In this document: piece by piece, positions 1-7,411 of the stretch
Layout: each line of letters begins with the position of its first letter
Numbering within the stretch: the first letter of the stretch is position 1
NCBI GenBank assembly: GCA_021807585.1
Contig: JAKBCQ010000053.1
Coordinates: forward strand, 1-9,182
Source of the DNA: Planctomycetota bacterium
GTDB lineage: Bacteria > Planctomycetota > Planctomycetia > Isosphaerales > Isosphaeraceae
Length of the DNA: 9,182 nt
Direction of reading: 5' to 3'
Position numbers and translations under genes: made by a program
The notes under the pieces: generated by a model
Told to the model about the DNA's origin: nothing
The model's database searches: none
What the model saw: the letters and a program-made list of their open reading frames with translations, nothing else

Positions 1-1
1 G

Positions 2-2545
2 ACTCTCGTCGTCTTCTTTTCGCTCGCGAGCTATTTTGTCGCCACCCGACCGCTCGCGGGCGACTCGCGCACGTTTCTCATCAAAGGACTTGAGCACTTT
101 TGCACAAGATGGAAGCTCCCCCGCGCTCCATTTTTGCATAAGCTCCCGTGGTTTCATTTCATCGATCCGCTTGATGATTACGCCGAGATCCCCGAACCCG
201 CGGGGGTCGAGGAAACGTCGAGCCGGTTCTTTCATACCGAATCGCTCGATCGACTCGTCCTGTTTCTGGCGATCACCGCTCCTCCACTTTTGCTGATGCT
301 TTCGTTCCCCGCGGTTTTTCCCCGATTGGCGCGGCTCCGAAGGGTCGGACATTACACGCGGAAGAAGCCGGGGGATCTCGTCGTCGCTTGGTTCGGCGGA
401 ATCACGGCGGGCGCCACGACCGTCCCCATACTTGTTATGTGTTGTTATTCCGCTAATATTGTAATTAGTCGATATTATTGGCGCGAGGTCGCGTTTCTTC
501 ACGAGTCGACGTCTCGGCTGCATGAGGTGGCCGATCTTGTCGAACGATTGCGAACCGAGCGCGACGACCTCGATCTGGCGGATTGGAGCGAGATTCAATC
601 GCACCTCAAGCAGATTCAGGGGCATCTGGCGAAGATCGAGGATCGATCGCGGCGCAAACCCCGACCGGGCCGAATGGGCGAATCCGAGCGAGCCGGGATC
701 GCGCGGACGCGGCTGGGACGCGATATCGAACGGATCGATCGGATGAGGCGATCGGGCAAGTCGACAATCCAATCGCCCCCCTCCTCGAAAAATAGCGACG
801 ACGGAATTTCGGATCGCTCCAAGAACGCCGCCACGACCCCGAGAATCCCCTCGGCGCGCGATCGCGAGGCGAGACGGCTGTTCGAAGAAACGTGGGATCG
901 GCTCGTCGAGATCGATCCCTTGATCCGCGAGCATCGCGACGACGAGCGATCGCTCACGCTCACCCGCTTCACCACAATCCCCTCGCTTATTATGCAAGCG
1001 CTTCTTTATATAATTTTCTCTATTTCTTTCAAATTCAAGCGATACACCTCGGCGCTGGCGATTTGCATGTTGCTGGGGCTCCTGGCCACGTTGTACACGA
1101 CGTTCGTCTGTCTAGTCCCCTCGTTCGGTTTGTGGAAATTGGTGATCCCGGCGATCTTGATCGTCTGGGTTAGCTTAACGAATCATGATAAATACAAATT
1201 AACATTTGATGGTTTAGAGAGTTATTATACGGGCGCCCCCGCGTCGCTGGAAGCCGCGATGGAGCGGCCGTGCTCGGTTGATTATGGAACGATCAGCGAC
1301 GATCGAGCGTTGCGGGCTTGGAGCGAGGGGCATCCCGCGCGGATGGGACGGCGCAAGCCGAAGCTCGTCGTCGTCGCGGCGAGCGGCGGCGGGTCGCGGT
1401 CGACGATCTGGGTCGCGTGCGTGCTGAAGGCGCTCGGCGATGCGATACCAGGATTCGCGAGCCACATTCGAGTGATGGCGGGAGCTTCGGGAGGCATGGT
1501 GGGCGCTGCGCATTACGTCGCGGCGGTTCGCGATTATCATATGCGATTCGGCGCCGCCGATCCCGCGCTCGCGCGGTTTCCCGCGGCCAAGGTGATCGAA
1601 CGCATCAACCGAGACGGGCTTGACGATGTCGCCAAGCAGCTCGTGCTCCGCGACCTGCCGTCGATTTTTCTTCCCTGGCCACAACCGAACGATCGCGGCA
1701 AAGTGCTCGAAAGAACGTGGCGCGAAGGAGGCTTGCTCGAAGAATTCGCGGTCTTCGCCCCGGCGGAACTCGCCGGAAAAATTCCGTCGCTCATTTTTTC
1801 GCCGATGCTCGTCGAAGACGGCAGACGTTTAATTATAAGTAACCTTGAATTACCGTATATGTCCGCCGCCGCGGCGCGTTCGCTTACGGATAAAGATTTA
1901 TCGAAACGCTACGGCGATCGACTCTCGACCTCGGCGGTCGAATTCCGCGCGCTCTTCGCCGATCCCGCTCGCGCCGCGCGGCTCAAATTAAGCACCGCGG
2001 CCCGCATGAACGCGACGTTTCCCTATTTATCACCCGCGGTCAATTTACCAGTCGATCCGCTTCGAAGCGTCGTCGACGCGAGCTTCTATGATAATTACGG
2101 CGTGAGCGTCGCCGCGAGTTGGCTGTTCCGCCATCGGCGTGCGGTCCGCGAACTCAGCTCTGGAGTCGTGCTCATCCAGATCCGCGATGAATTGAGCCTC
2201 GAAAATCGCCTCGGGGTCGGCAAAGCGGCTCGGCCGGGACCGTTCCAATCCGCCGCCGACGCGTTTCGCTTCTTCACCACTCCGTTCGTCGGCGCCGACA
2301 GGGCGCGGAACGCTTCAATCGCGTTCCGCGACGACGATGATCTCGTGTTCCTTTCGGAAATCCTCAACAAAGACGACGAAGACGCCTTCTTCACGACCGC
2401 GGCCTTCGAAAGCGGCGCCGACGCGGCGCTCTCCTGGTACGTATCCGACGCCGAAAAACGAGGCATCGAACGGCAAATCTTCGGTCCGATCAACCAGATC
2501 GCGATCCATCATCTCGGCGCCTGGTGGAATAAAGATTACTCATAA
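2..2545 (+). CDS. Membrane-anchored patatin-like phospholipase/acyl hydrolase (5' partial)
   Basis: The frame is open from base 2 to the TAA at 2543-2545, giving at least 847 residues; the true start lies upstream of the window. Residue numbers count from base 2. Likely membrane segments are at about 2-18, 84-106, 126-156, 328-343, 350-372 and 374-392. Between the third and fourth lies a charged helical stretch (about 161-219, coiled-coil-like) and a basic, Ser/Pro-rich linker (about 215-289). The C-terminal part is a patatin domain. It has the oxyanion loop ASGGGSR near 460-466, the nucleophile elbow GASGG with Ser496 (codon 1487-1489), and DASFYDNYG with the presumed catalytic Asp692 (codon 2075-2077). 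Patatins are Ser-Asp dyad lipid acyl hydrolases, so this copy is probably active at the cytoplasmic membrane face. Its substrate cannot be told from sequence. It is convergent with the phosphate operon and shares no visible regulation with it. Patatin fold: very likely; topology: inferred. Confidence 0.85.
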   Translation, partial: TLVVFFSLASYFVATRPLAGDSRTFLIKGLEHFCTRWKLPRAPFLHKLPWFHFIDPLDDYAEIPEPAGVEETSSRFFHTESLDRLVLFLAITAPPLLLMLSFPAVFPRLARLRRVGHYTRKKPGDLVVAWFGGITAGATTVPILVMCCYSANIVISRYYWREVAFLHESTSRLHEVADLVERLRTERDDLDLADWSEIQSHLKQIQGHLAKIEDRSRRKPRPGRMGESERAGIARTRLGRDIERIDRMRRSGKSTIQSPPSSKNSDDGISDRSKNAATTPRIPSARDREARRLFEETWDRLVEIDPLIREHRDDERSLTLTRFTTIPSLIMQALLYIIFSISFKFKRYTSALAICMLLGLLATLYTTFVCLVPSFGLWKLVIPAILIVWVSLTNHDKYKLTFDGLESYYTGAPASLEAAMERPCSVDYGTISDDRALRAWSEGHPARMGRRKPKLVVVAASGGGSRSTIWVACVLKALGDAIPGFASHIRVMAGASGGMVGAAHYVAAVRDYHMRFGAADPALARFPAAKVIERINRDGLDDVAKQLVLRDLPSIFLPWPQPNDRGKVLERTWREGGLLEEFAVFAPAELAGKIPSLIFSPMLVEDGRRLIISNLELPYMSAAAARSLTDKDLSKRYGDRLSTSAVEFRALFADPARAARLKLSTAARMNATFPYLSPAVNLPVDPLRSVVDASFYDNYGVSVAASWLFRHRRAVRELSSGVVLIQIRDELSLENRLGVGKAARPGPFQSAADAFRFFTTPFVGADRARNASIAFRDDDDLVFLSEILNKDDEDAFFTTAAFESGADAALSWYVSDAEKRGIERQIFGPINQIAIHHLGAWWNKDYS

Positions 2546-2783
2546 TATGATAAAATTAACAACACAGAATTCTTCCTCAAGCCGGCGCGACGCTTAAGCG
2601 AGGATCTGATTATTCACAAGCTAATCGATGTTTTTGAATCAATACCCCTCGCTCGCGAATCGGGTTAGTAAATAATGTTCATTAATCGATAAGAATGCGG
2701 ATCGAGCGCGGATCTCCTCCAGGCTCTCCGTCGTCCCCGGGCGATCTCGGGCCGCCGCGATCGATCGTCTCCAGATGATCGTC
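2546..2783. other. Convergent intergenic region
   Basis: This 238-bp spacer separates the 3' ends of the patatin gene and phoU. Its left part is AT-rich and its right part is GC-rich with several GATC sites. It contains a perfect 10-bp palindrome CGCTTAAGCG at 2591-2600. I see no convincing coding frame, RNA gene or strong GC-rich terminator followed by a T-run on either strand. Confidence 0.6.
2608..2635 (+). terminator. Weak candidate intrinsic terminator after the patatin gene
   Basis: GATTA (2608-2612) and TAATC (2622-2626) can form a 5-bp stem with a 9-base loop, followed after GATG by five T residues (2631-2635). The stem is short and AT-rich, so it would be a poor terminator by itself. 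It is listed only because it is the best stem-plus-T-run downstream of the gene. Rho-dependent termination is an equally good explanation. Confidence 0.2.
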
Positions 2784-3449
2784 TCAATGCAAATTATGAT
2801 GATGACGAATGATTTCGCCTTCTTTTAAGTAAACGACGTCCTCGGCGATGTTCGCCGCGTGATCGGCCACTCGTTCCAGATGCCGCGTCGCCGAGAAAAG
2901 CTCGAGCCCGGCTTCGATGCGATCGGGATCGGAACGCATCGACATCTTAAGGTCGTCGATAATCTCTCGATTGTAACGATCAACCTCGTCGTCGAGCGCG
3001 CGGATCGCCCGCGCCTTGTCGGCGTCGAGGTTGACGAACGCGTCCAGGCTGCCTCGAACCATCCGAATCGCCACCGCCGTCATCGCCTCGAGCTTCTCGG
3101 GAATCGCCGCCCCTTTACAATACTTGTTCAAATAAATCGCCCGCTCGGCGATGTTGACCGCGAGATCCGCCATCCGTTCCAGGTCGTTGTTGATTTTGAG
3201 AACCGCGGTCACGCGCCTTAAATCGACCGCGACGGGCTGGTGCAGAGCGAGTATTTTGAGGCATTCCTCCTCAATCCGAACCTCCCAATCGTCGATCGCC
3301 TCGTCCGACCGCAAAACGCGGTCGGCGAGATCGGCGCGCGAGTCGCAAAGCGCATGAATCGCGGTGTGGATCAGCTCCTCCACCGTCGCCGCGAGCTTGA
3401 GAATCTCGCACGTCAGCCGCTCCATGTCGCGAAAAAAATGGTTGAGCAA
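2784..3449 (-). CDS. phoU: Phosphate transport/signalling regulator PhoU
   Basis: A 221-residue all-helical protein made of two PhoU repeats, the normal length for the family. Each repeat carries the conserved metal-site pattern ExxxD: LERMAD at about residues 90-95 and LERVAD at about 191-196, each followed by a [AV]NIAE motif. PhoU acts at the inner face of the membrane. It bridges the PstB/PstA transporter and the PAS region of PhoR, and keeps PhoR in phosphatase mode when phosphate is ample. I chose the TTG at 3447-3449 because it has an AGGAG (3458-3462) eight bases upstream and gives the family-like start MLNHFFRDMERL. The same frame can be extended to a TTG at 3518, but that adds 23 residues with no family resemblance. 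It is the last gene of the pst operon, 78 bases after pstB. The C-terminus ends in a small His cluster (HHHNLH). Confidence 0.93.
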   Translation of the reverse strand: MLNHFFRDMERLTCEILKLAATVEELIHTAIHALCDSRADLADRVLRSDEAIDDWEVRIEEECLKILALHQPVAVDLRRVTAVLKINNDLERMADLAVNIAERAIYLNKYCKGAAIPEKLEAMTAVAIRMVRGSLDAFVNLDADKARAIRALDDEVDRYNREIIDDLKMSMRSDPDRIEAGLELFSATRHLERVADHAANIAEDVVYLKEGEIIRHHHNLH

Positions 3450-3457
3450 ATATGCAA

Positions 3458-3462
3458 CTCCT
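3458..3462 (-). promoter_or_regulatory. Shine-Dalgarno site deciding the phoU start
   Basis: Reading on the minus strand this is AGGAG, eight bases before the TTG at 3449. It is one of the two best ribosome binding sites in the window and supports a non-ATG start for phoU. Confidence 0.65.
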
Positions 3463-3527
3463 GATGAATTACCGGGACGATTCGTGGTCGATCGCTCCAG
3501 GAACAACGCGCGAGCCAAATCGTTCGA

Positions 3528-4448
3528 TCAACCGATCCTCCCCGTGATGTACGCCTCGGTGCGCGGATCCTTGGGATTCGTGAATAATCGATCGGTCGCG
3601 CTGAATTCCGCCAAAACTCCCGTCCGATGCCCGTCCGCCAAGGCCTCGTCGGGCATCAAACACGCCGTCATATCGCTGACGCGACGCGCTTGTTGCATGT
3701 TATGCGTCACAATTACAATTGTATACTCATCTTTAAGATCGTCCATCAAATCCTCGACCCGCGCCGTCGAAACGGGATCAAGCGCCGAGCACGGTTCGTC
3801 CATCAAAATCACCTCGGGCTCGACCGCGAGCGTGCGCGCAATGCAAAGCCTTTGCTGCTGCCCTCCCGAAAGCTCGAGCCCCGATTCACGCAGCTTCCCT
3901 TTCACCTCGTCCCAAAGCGCGGCGCGACGGAGCGAACGCTCCACGAGCTCGTCCATATCCCCCTGATAACCGTTGATTCGCGCGCCCCAAGCCACATTCT
4001 GATAAATCGTTTTGGGAAACGGATTCGGCCGCTGGAACACCATGCCGATTCGCCGCCTCAGCGTGACGGGATCGGTCGACGACGCCGCGATGTCGACCCC
4101 CTCAAACCACAAATTCCCCTCCGAACGAGCCCCAGGGATCAGGTCGTTCATCCGATTGAAACACCGCAAGAGCGTGCTCTTGCCGCACCCCGACGGGCCG
4201 ATCAGCGCCGTGATCCGATTCCGCGGAATCGCGATCGTGATCTCGCGCAACGCGAGCAAAGTATTATAATATACCGATAAATTATGCGTTTCGAGCACCG
4301 CGTCGGTCGAACGCGGCGGAGCGATCGCTTCGGCGGAGTCTCCCGCGGGGCTCGTTTTGAGCGCCGAAACATCCCCCGTCGGGGACGACTGAGACTGCGT
4401 CCGGGGCGCCGTTTCCGCATCGCCGCCGACCCTTGGTTCGGGATTCAT
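3528..4448 (-). CDS. pstB: Phosphate ABC transporter ATP-binding protein PstB
   Basis: The ATPase that powers PstCA phosphate import (ABC family, EC 7.3.2.1). All nucleotide-site motifs are present: Walker [10 protein letters not shown] (84-92), Q-loop Gln139 within VFQRPNPFP, signature LSGGQQQR (193-200), Walker B VILMDEP (213-219) and H-loop His249 in VTHN. The C-terminus ends in the typical PstB tail [10 protein letters not shown]. The protein is 306 residues, whereas PstB is usually about 250-270. The excess is an N-terminal stretch of about 50 residues rich in Pro, Ser, Thr, Ala and Glu that looks disordered. The ATG at 4446-4448 lies 24 bases after the pstA stop. No later start with a better binding site is obvious, but initiation further inside cannot be ruled out. 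Two PstB subunits should bind the cytoplasmic EAA loops of PstC and PstA and also contact PhoU. Confidence 0.96.
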   Translation of the reverse strand: MNPEPRVGGDAETAPRTQSQSSPTGDVSALKTSPAGDSAEAIAPPRSTDAVLETHNLSVYYNTLLALREITIAIPRNRITALIGPSGCGKSTLLRCFNRMNDLIPGARSEGNLWFEGVDIAASSTDPVTLRRRIGMVFQRPNPFPKTIYQNVAWGARINGYQGDMDELVERSLRRAALWDEVKGKLRESGLELSGGQQQRLCIARTLAVEPEVILMDEPCSALDPVSTARVEDLMDDLKDEYTIVIVTHNMQQARRVSDMTACLMPDEALADGHRTGVLAEFSATDRLFTNPKDPRTEAYITGRIG

Positions 4449-4472
4449 ATACGCTCACTTATCATCATGAAA

Positions 4473-5396
4473 TCAGCCTCGATTCGAAGCCGCTCGACGG
4501 TTCCTCAGCACGATCGCGACCGAGTTCATCAAAAACAAGATCGCCAGCAGGATCAAGATCCCGCCGGACGCGACCGGTTTGAAACCGGGATCGGCCTCTT
4601 TGGCGTAATGATAAATCTCAACGGGGAGCGCCGTGTAACGATCAAACGGCGATCGCGGCACGAGCGGTATCGACGCCGCGGCGCCCACCATCAACAACGG
4701 CGCCGTTTCTCCAATCGCGCGGCTGATCGCCAAAATCGTTCCCGTCATGATTCCAGGTAATGCACACGGCAACACGTGATCACGAATTACCTGCCAGCGC
4801 GATCCTCCCAGCGCCAATGCCCCCTGACGCAGGCTCGCGGGAACCGTTCGGAGCGCCTCCTGCGTCGTGATCACAATCACCGGCAACACCAGCAAACCAA
4901 GCGTGAGCGACCCCGTCCAGAGCGTCGGACCCAGCGCCAATCGCTTTAATCCAAAAGCGCGGGCGAACAACGCCAAACCTAAAATTCCGTACACAATCGA
5001 GGGGACCCCCGCCAAATTGGCGATGTTCGTTTGAATGAACCTGCGCAACCGGTTCGGCGCCGAATACTCCTCAAGAAACACCGCGGCGCCCACCCCCACC
5101 GGAATCGCCAGGAAAATGACGAGCGAAAGCAGCCAAACCGTCCCCCAGATCCCCGCCTTGTAACCCGACCGATCGGGATCAATCGACCCGAACCGACCTG
5201 TCAACTTATACAAAAATTCAAAAATCGGAACATCGCTCAGTTGCACGACGACCGAGCGGATCATGATGAACAACACCACGACGCCGATCGACGTCGCGAC
5301 AAAACATGCCACGCCGAACGCCGCGCCGAAAAGCTTACGGCGCAACCTCCGAGGGCGAAAATCCCCCCCCGATCGCGCGGCGACCGCCGGAATCAT
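4473..5396 (-). CDS. pstA: Phosphate ABC transporter permease PstA
   Basis: A 307-residue inner-membrane permease that pairs with PstC to form the phosphate channel. It has an N-terminal cytoplasmic tail, a first helix at about 25-47, a periplasmic loop, then the ABC permease core (about 82-298) with five or so further helices. The EAA loop that docks on PstB is EALRTVPASLRQGALALGGS (180-199), followed by the PstA/PstC hallmark ISRAIGETAP (224-233). Its ATG (5394-5396) overlaps the pstC stop as ATGA, and an AAGGAG sits eight bases upstream within pstC, so the two permeases are probably translationally coupled. A run of eight G residues in the coding strand (5363-5370) lies in codons 9-12, a place where slippage would destroy the protein. 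Confidence 0.95.
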   Translation of the reverse strand: MIPAVAARSGGDFRPRRLRRKLFGAAFGVACFVATSIGVVVLFIMIRSVVVQLSDVPIFEFLYKLTGRFGSIDPDRSGYKAGIWGTVWLLSLVIFLAIPVGVGAAVFLEEYSAPNRLRRFIQTNIANLAGVPSIVYGILGLALFARAFGLKRLALGPTLWTGSLTLGLLVLPVIVITTQEALRTVPASLRQGALALGGSRWQVIRDHVLPCALPGIMTGTILAISRAIGETAPLLMVGAAASIPLVPRSPFDRYTALPVEIYHYAKEADPGFKPVASGGILILLAILFLMNSVAIVLRNRRAASNRG

Positions 5397-6343
5397 GGCG
5401 TCGACTCCTTATACCGCCTGATCACCGCCCCTGATAACATATTTAAACATAACGTGATAAAAAACAACGTCATCCCGACGGCGAATAGCGAGAGATATTC
5501 AGCCGAACCGTACGAAGCCTCGCCGTTCGTCACCGCCACAATGTAAGCCGTCATCGTTTCGATCGATGTAAACGGATTGAGTTTGATTTGCGCCAGGCTT
5601 CCCGCGGCCAGCACCACCGCCATCGTCTCGCCAATCGCGCGACTGATCGCCAGAATGAACGAAGCCGCGACCCCCGAAAACGACGCCGGTAATACGATCC
5701 GCGTCGCCACCTCGAACTTCGTCGCTCCCAACGCATAGCCCGCCTCGCGCAACGATCGAGGCGCCGCCGAAAGAACGTCCTCGCTCAACGACGATACGAG
5801 TGGAACAATCATAATGCCCACCACGATACAACCGCTGAACGCGTTGAACTGCTCGACCCGAATCCCCAAAGGAGCGAGCACGCTTTGAAGCCAGGGTGTG
5901 ATCACCGTAAGAGCCAGATAGCCGTAGACAATCGTCGGAATCCCCGCGAGCAGTTCAAGCGTCGGTTTCAGAACGCGACGCAGCCGCTCGGGAGCGTATT
6001 CGCTCAAAAAAATCGCGCTCAAAAGACCGATCGGCAACGCCACCAACGACGATCCCACCGCAATCACAAACGTCCCCCATAACAACGGCGGCAGCCCAAA
6101 CCGAGGTCGAGCCGATTTGAAATCGATCTCCGTCCCCGTGAAAAACTCAAACATGCCGATCTTCGACACGCGAAAAAACGAAATCGTCTCCCCCCCCAAC
6201 ACCCCCAAAATCAAAACCGTCGTCACAATCGTGATCAGCGCGCATCCGAACAGCAAAAACCCCGTCGCCGCCCCCTGCGCGTTACGCAACCGCGAAGGAC
6301 CGCTCCAATTCGATCGGTTCGATTCGGGTTCAATCTTAATCAT
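5393..6343 (-). CDS. pstC: Phosphate ABC transporter permease PstC
   Basis: A 316-residue inner-membrane permease, the partner of PstA. A hydrophilic N-terminus of about 25 residues precedes the first helix (26-48). A periplasmic loop with the PstC-type segment FGLPPLLWGT (82-91) leads to the permease core. The PstB-docking EAA loop is SEDVLSAAPRSLREAGYALG (187-206), and ISRAIGETMAVVLAAG (233-248) is the conserved family stretch after it. The ATG at 6341-6343 is the first start in an intact frame; its upstream bases (AGAAG) make only a weak ribosome site. It follows pstS after 92 bases and overlaps pstA by four. PstC is told from PstA by position after pstS and by the GETMAV form of the motif. 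The coding strand holds a run of eight G at 6190-6197 encoding Gly-Gly before the periplasmic loop. Confidence 0.95.
   Translation of the reverse strand: MIKIEPESNRSNWSGPSRLRNAQGAATGFLLFGCALITIVTTVLILGVLGGETISFFRVSKIGMFEFFTGTEIDFKSARPRFGLPPLLWGTFVIAVGSSLVALPIGLLSAIFLSEYAPERLRRVLKPTLELLAGIPTIVYGYLALTVITPWLQSVLAPLGIRVEQFNAFSGCIVVGIMIVPLVSSLSEDVLSAAPRSLREAGYALGATKFEVATRIVLPASFSGVAASFILAISRAIGETMAVVLAAGSLAQIKLNPFTSIETMTAYIVAVTNGEASYGSAEYLSLFAVGMTLFFITLCLNMLSGAVIRRYKESTP
5405..5410 (-). promoter_or_regulatory. Shine-Dalgarno site for pstA inside pstC
   Basis: AAGGAG on the minus strand, eight bases before the pstA ATG and inside the last codons of pstC. Together with the 4-base ATGA overlap it fixes the pstA start and points to coupled translation of the two permeases in equal amounts. 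Confidence 0.7.
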
Positions 6344-6435
6344 AATTACTTCTATTCATAATATCAGACATTACAATCATAATCGTTGAATCGATCATTA
6401 GCTCTCAAAACCCCGAGGTCGGCCGCCGAATGTGA
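6344..6435 (-). other. pstS-pstC spacer, AT-rich leader of pstC
   Basis: A 92-base gap in the operon. The half next to pstC is markedly AT-rich and the half next to pstS is GC-rich. I see no strong hairpin. Operons of this type often make more PstS than permease, so RNA processing or an attenuating structure would be expected here, but the bases do not show a clear one. Confidence 0.4.
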
Positions 6436-7368
6436 TCATTTGGCCGCGGTTTTCGGCGTCTTCCGTTCGTTCTCCTTGCGATCGTCGGCGGTCGGCGCCA
6501 CGTACCCCCCCGCCTCGGCCAGCTCTTTCACGTTCGCCAGATAAAACGACACGAACTCCGCGACCTCGGGTCGACGCCGAAGCGCCGAACTTTTCACATA
6601 AATATAAAGAGGACGCGATAACGGAGCATACGTTTTATTATTGATCGTTTCCGACGCCGGTGCGACCGCCGGCGCGTCGGGCCCGTTTTGGATCGCGACC
6701 GACCGCACCCGCTTCTCGTTCGCCTTGTAATACGCGTAGCCGAAATAACCGATCGCGTCGCGATCGCCCGCCACCCCGTTCACCAGAAGATTGTCGTCCG
6801 AGCTCGCCTGCACGTCCTTCCGTTGCGCACCCGTTTTTCCCACCGTCGCCTCGGTAAAAAAGTCGAACGTCCCCGAATCGTCGTCGGGGCTGTAAAAAAC
6901 GATCTTCCGGTCGGGCCAGGAAGAATCAAGATCTTTCCAAGTTTTCACTCTAGAATCGGGCGCCCAAAGAGCCTTCAATTGTTGAACGCTTAACGATTTG
7001 ACGAAATCGTTTTTGGGATTGACGACCACGGTGATCCCGTCGTAGCCGACCGTGAACCGCGTCCACTCGATCCCTTGCGCCCTCGCCTTCGATTCCTCGC
7101 CGGGCTTGGCCGGACGCGACGCGTCGACGATATCCACCTCGTTTTGCAGATAACGCGCAAATCCCCCCCCCGTCCCGTGCTCGTCGACGATCACCAGAAC
7201 CTCGGGCTTCTGTTTGCGATAAGCCTCTTGCGCCGCCATGCTGATCCGATAAACCGTGCTCGAGCCGTCGATCTGAATCGGCTCCCCCGATTCATCGCCC
7301 CCCCGGCATCCCACCGCGAGGCCGATCATAAGTATCGAATAAAACGCGCGTATCGTGCGAAATCGCAT
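6436..7368 (-). CDS. pstS: Phosphate ABC transporter substrate-binding lipoprotein PstS
   Basis: The high-affinity phosphate receptor, 310 residues from the chosen ATG (7366-7368). It begins with a lipoprotein signal: basic MRFRTIR, a hydrophobic core, and the lipobox LAVGC with Cys21 as the lipidated residue, so it should be membrane-tethered outside the cytoplasm. Phosphate-pocket motifs are IDGSSTVY (34-41), GTGGGF (65-70), DASRPAK (82-88) and DDSGTFDFF (163-171), with GYFGYAYY after them. The C-terminal 20 residues are charged and low-complexity. The frame also extends back to a GTG (7399-7401) and a TTG (7405-7407). Those would add 11-13 residues before the signal peptide, and would start at or before the transcription start predicted from the -10 element, so I prefer the ATG despite its weak ribosome site. 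The coding strand has G-runs of 7 (6505-6511), 9 (7163-7171) and 7 (7298-7304). Confidence 0.94.
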   Translation of the reverse strand: MRFRTIRAFYSILMIGLAVGCRGGDESGEPIQIDGSSTVYRISMAAQEAYRKQKPEVLVIVDEHGTGGGFARYLQNEVDIVDASRPAKPGEESKARAQGIEWTRFTVGYDGITVVVNPKNDFVKSLSVQQLKALWAPDSRVKTWKDLDSSWPDRKIVFYSPDDDSGTFDFFTEATVGKTGAQRKDVQASSDDNLLVNGVAGDRDAIGYFGYAYYKANEKRVRSVAIQNGPDAPAVAPASETINNKTYAPLSRPLYIYVKSSALRRRPEVAEFVSFYLANVKELAEAGGYVAPTADDRKENERKTPKTAAK

Positions 7369-7411
7369 GTCGGTCACAATCGATGAAGGTCGTTCGATCA
7401 CAAGCAAGAAC

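Noticed and set aside
134..136. TTG as the start of the patatin gene
   Set aside because: No ribosome site precedes it, and the same frame is open to the window edge with a membrane-like stretch upstream, so the start most likely lies outside.
616..1684. Minus-strand open frames inside the patatin gene
   Set aside because: They overlap a sense frame with clear catalytic motifs and show no domain of their own.
2738..2753. GC-rich hairpin CCCG...CGGG as a phoU terminator
   Set aside because: Only a 4-bp stem and no T-run follows on either strand.
3516..3518. TTG giving a longer PhoU
   Set aside because: The added 23 residues do not look like PhoU, whereas the TTG at 3449 has a strong AGGAG and gives a normal length.
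2859..4280. Plus-strand open frames of 120-217 codons opposite phoU and pstB
   Set aside because: They are antisense shadows of well-conserved genes, rich in Arg/Pro/Ser, with no recognisable domain or ribosome site.
7399..7407. GTG (7399-7401) or TTG (7405-7407) as the pstS start with GGGAG upstream
   Set aside because: The GGGAG directly follows the -10 hexamer, so it would lie at or before the transcription start; the ATG at 7368 gives a clean lipoprotein signal.
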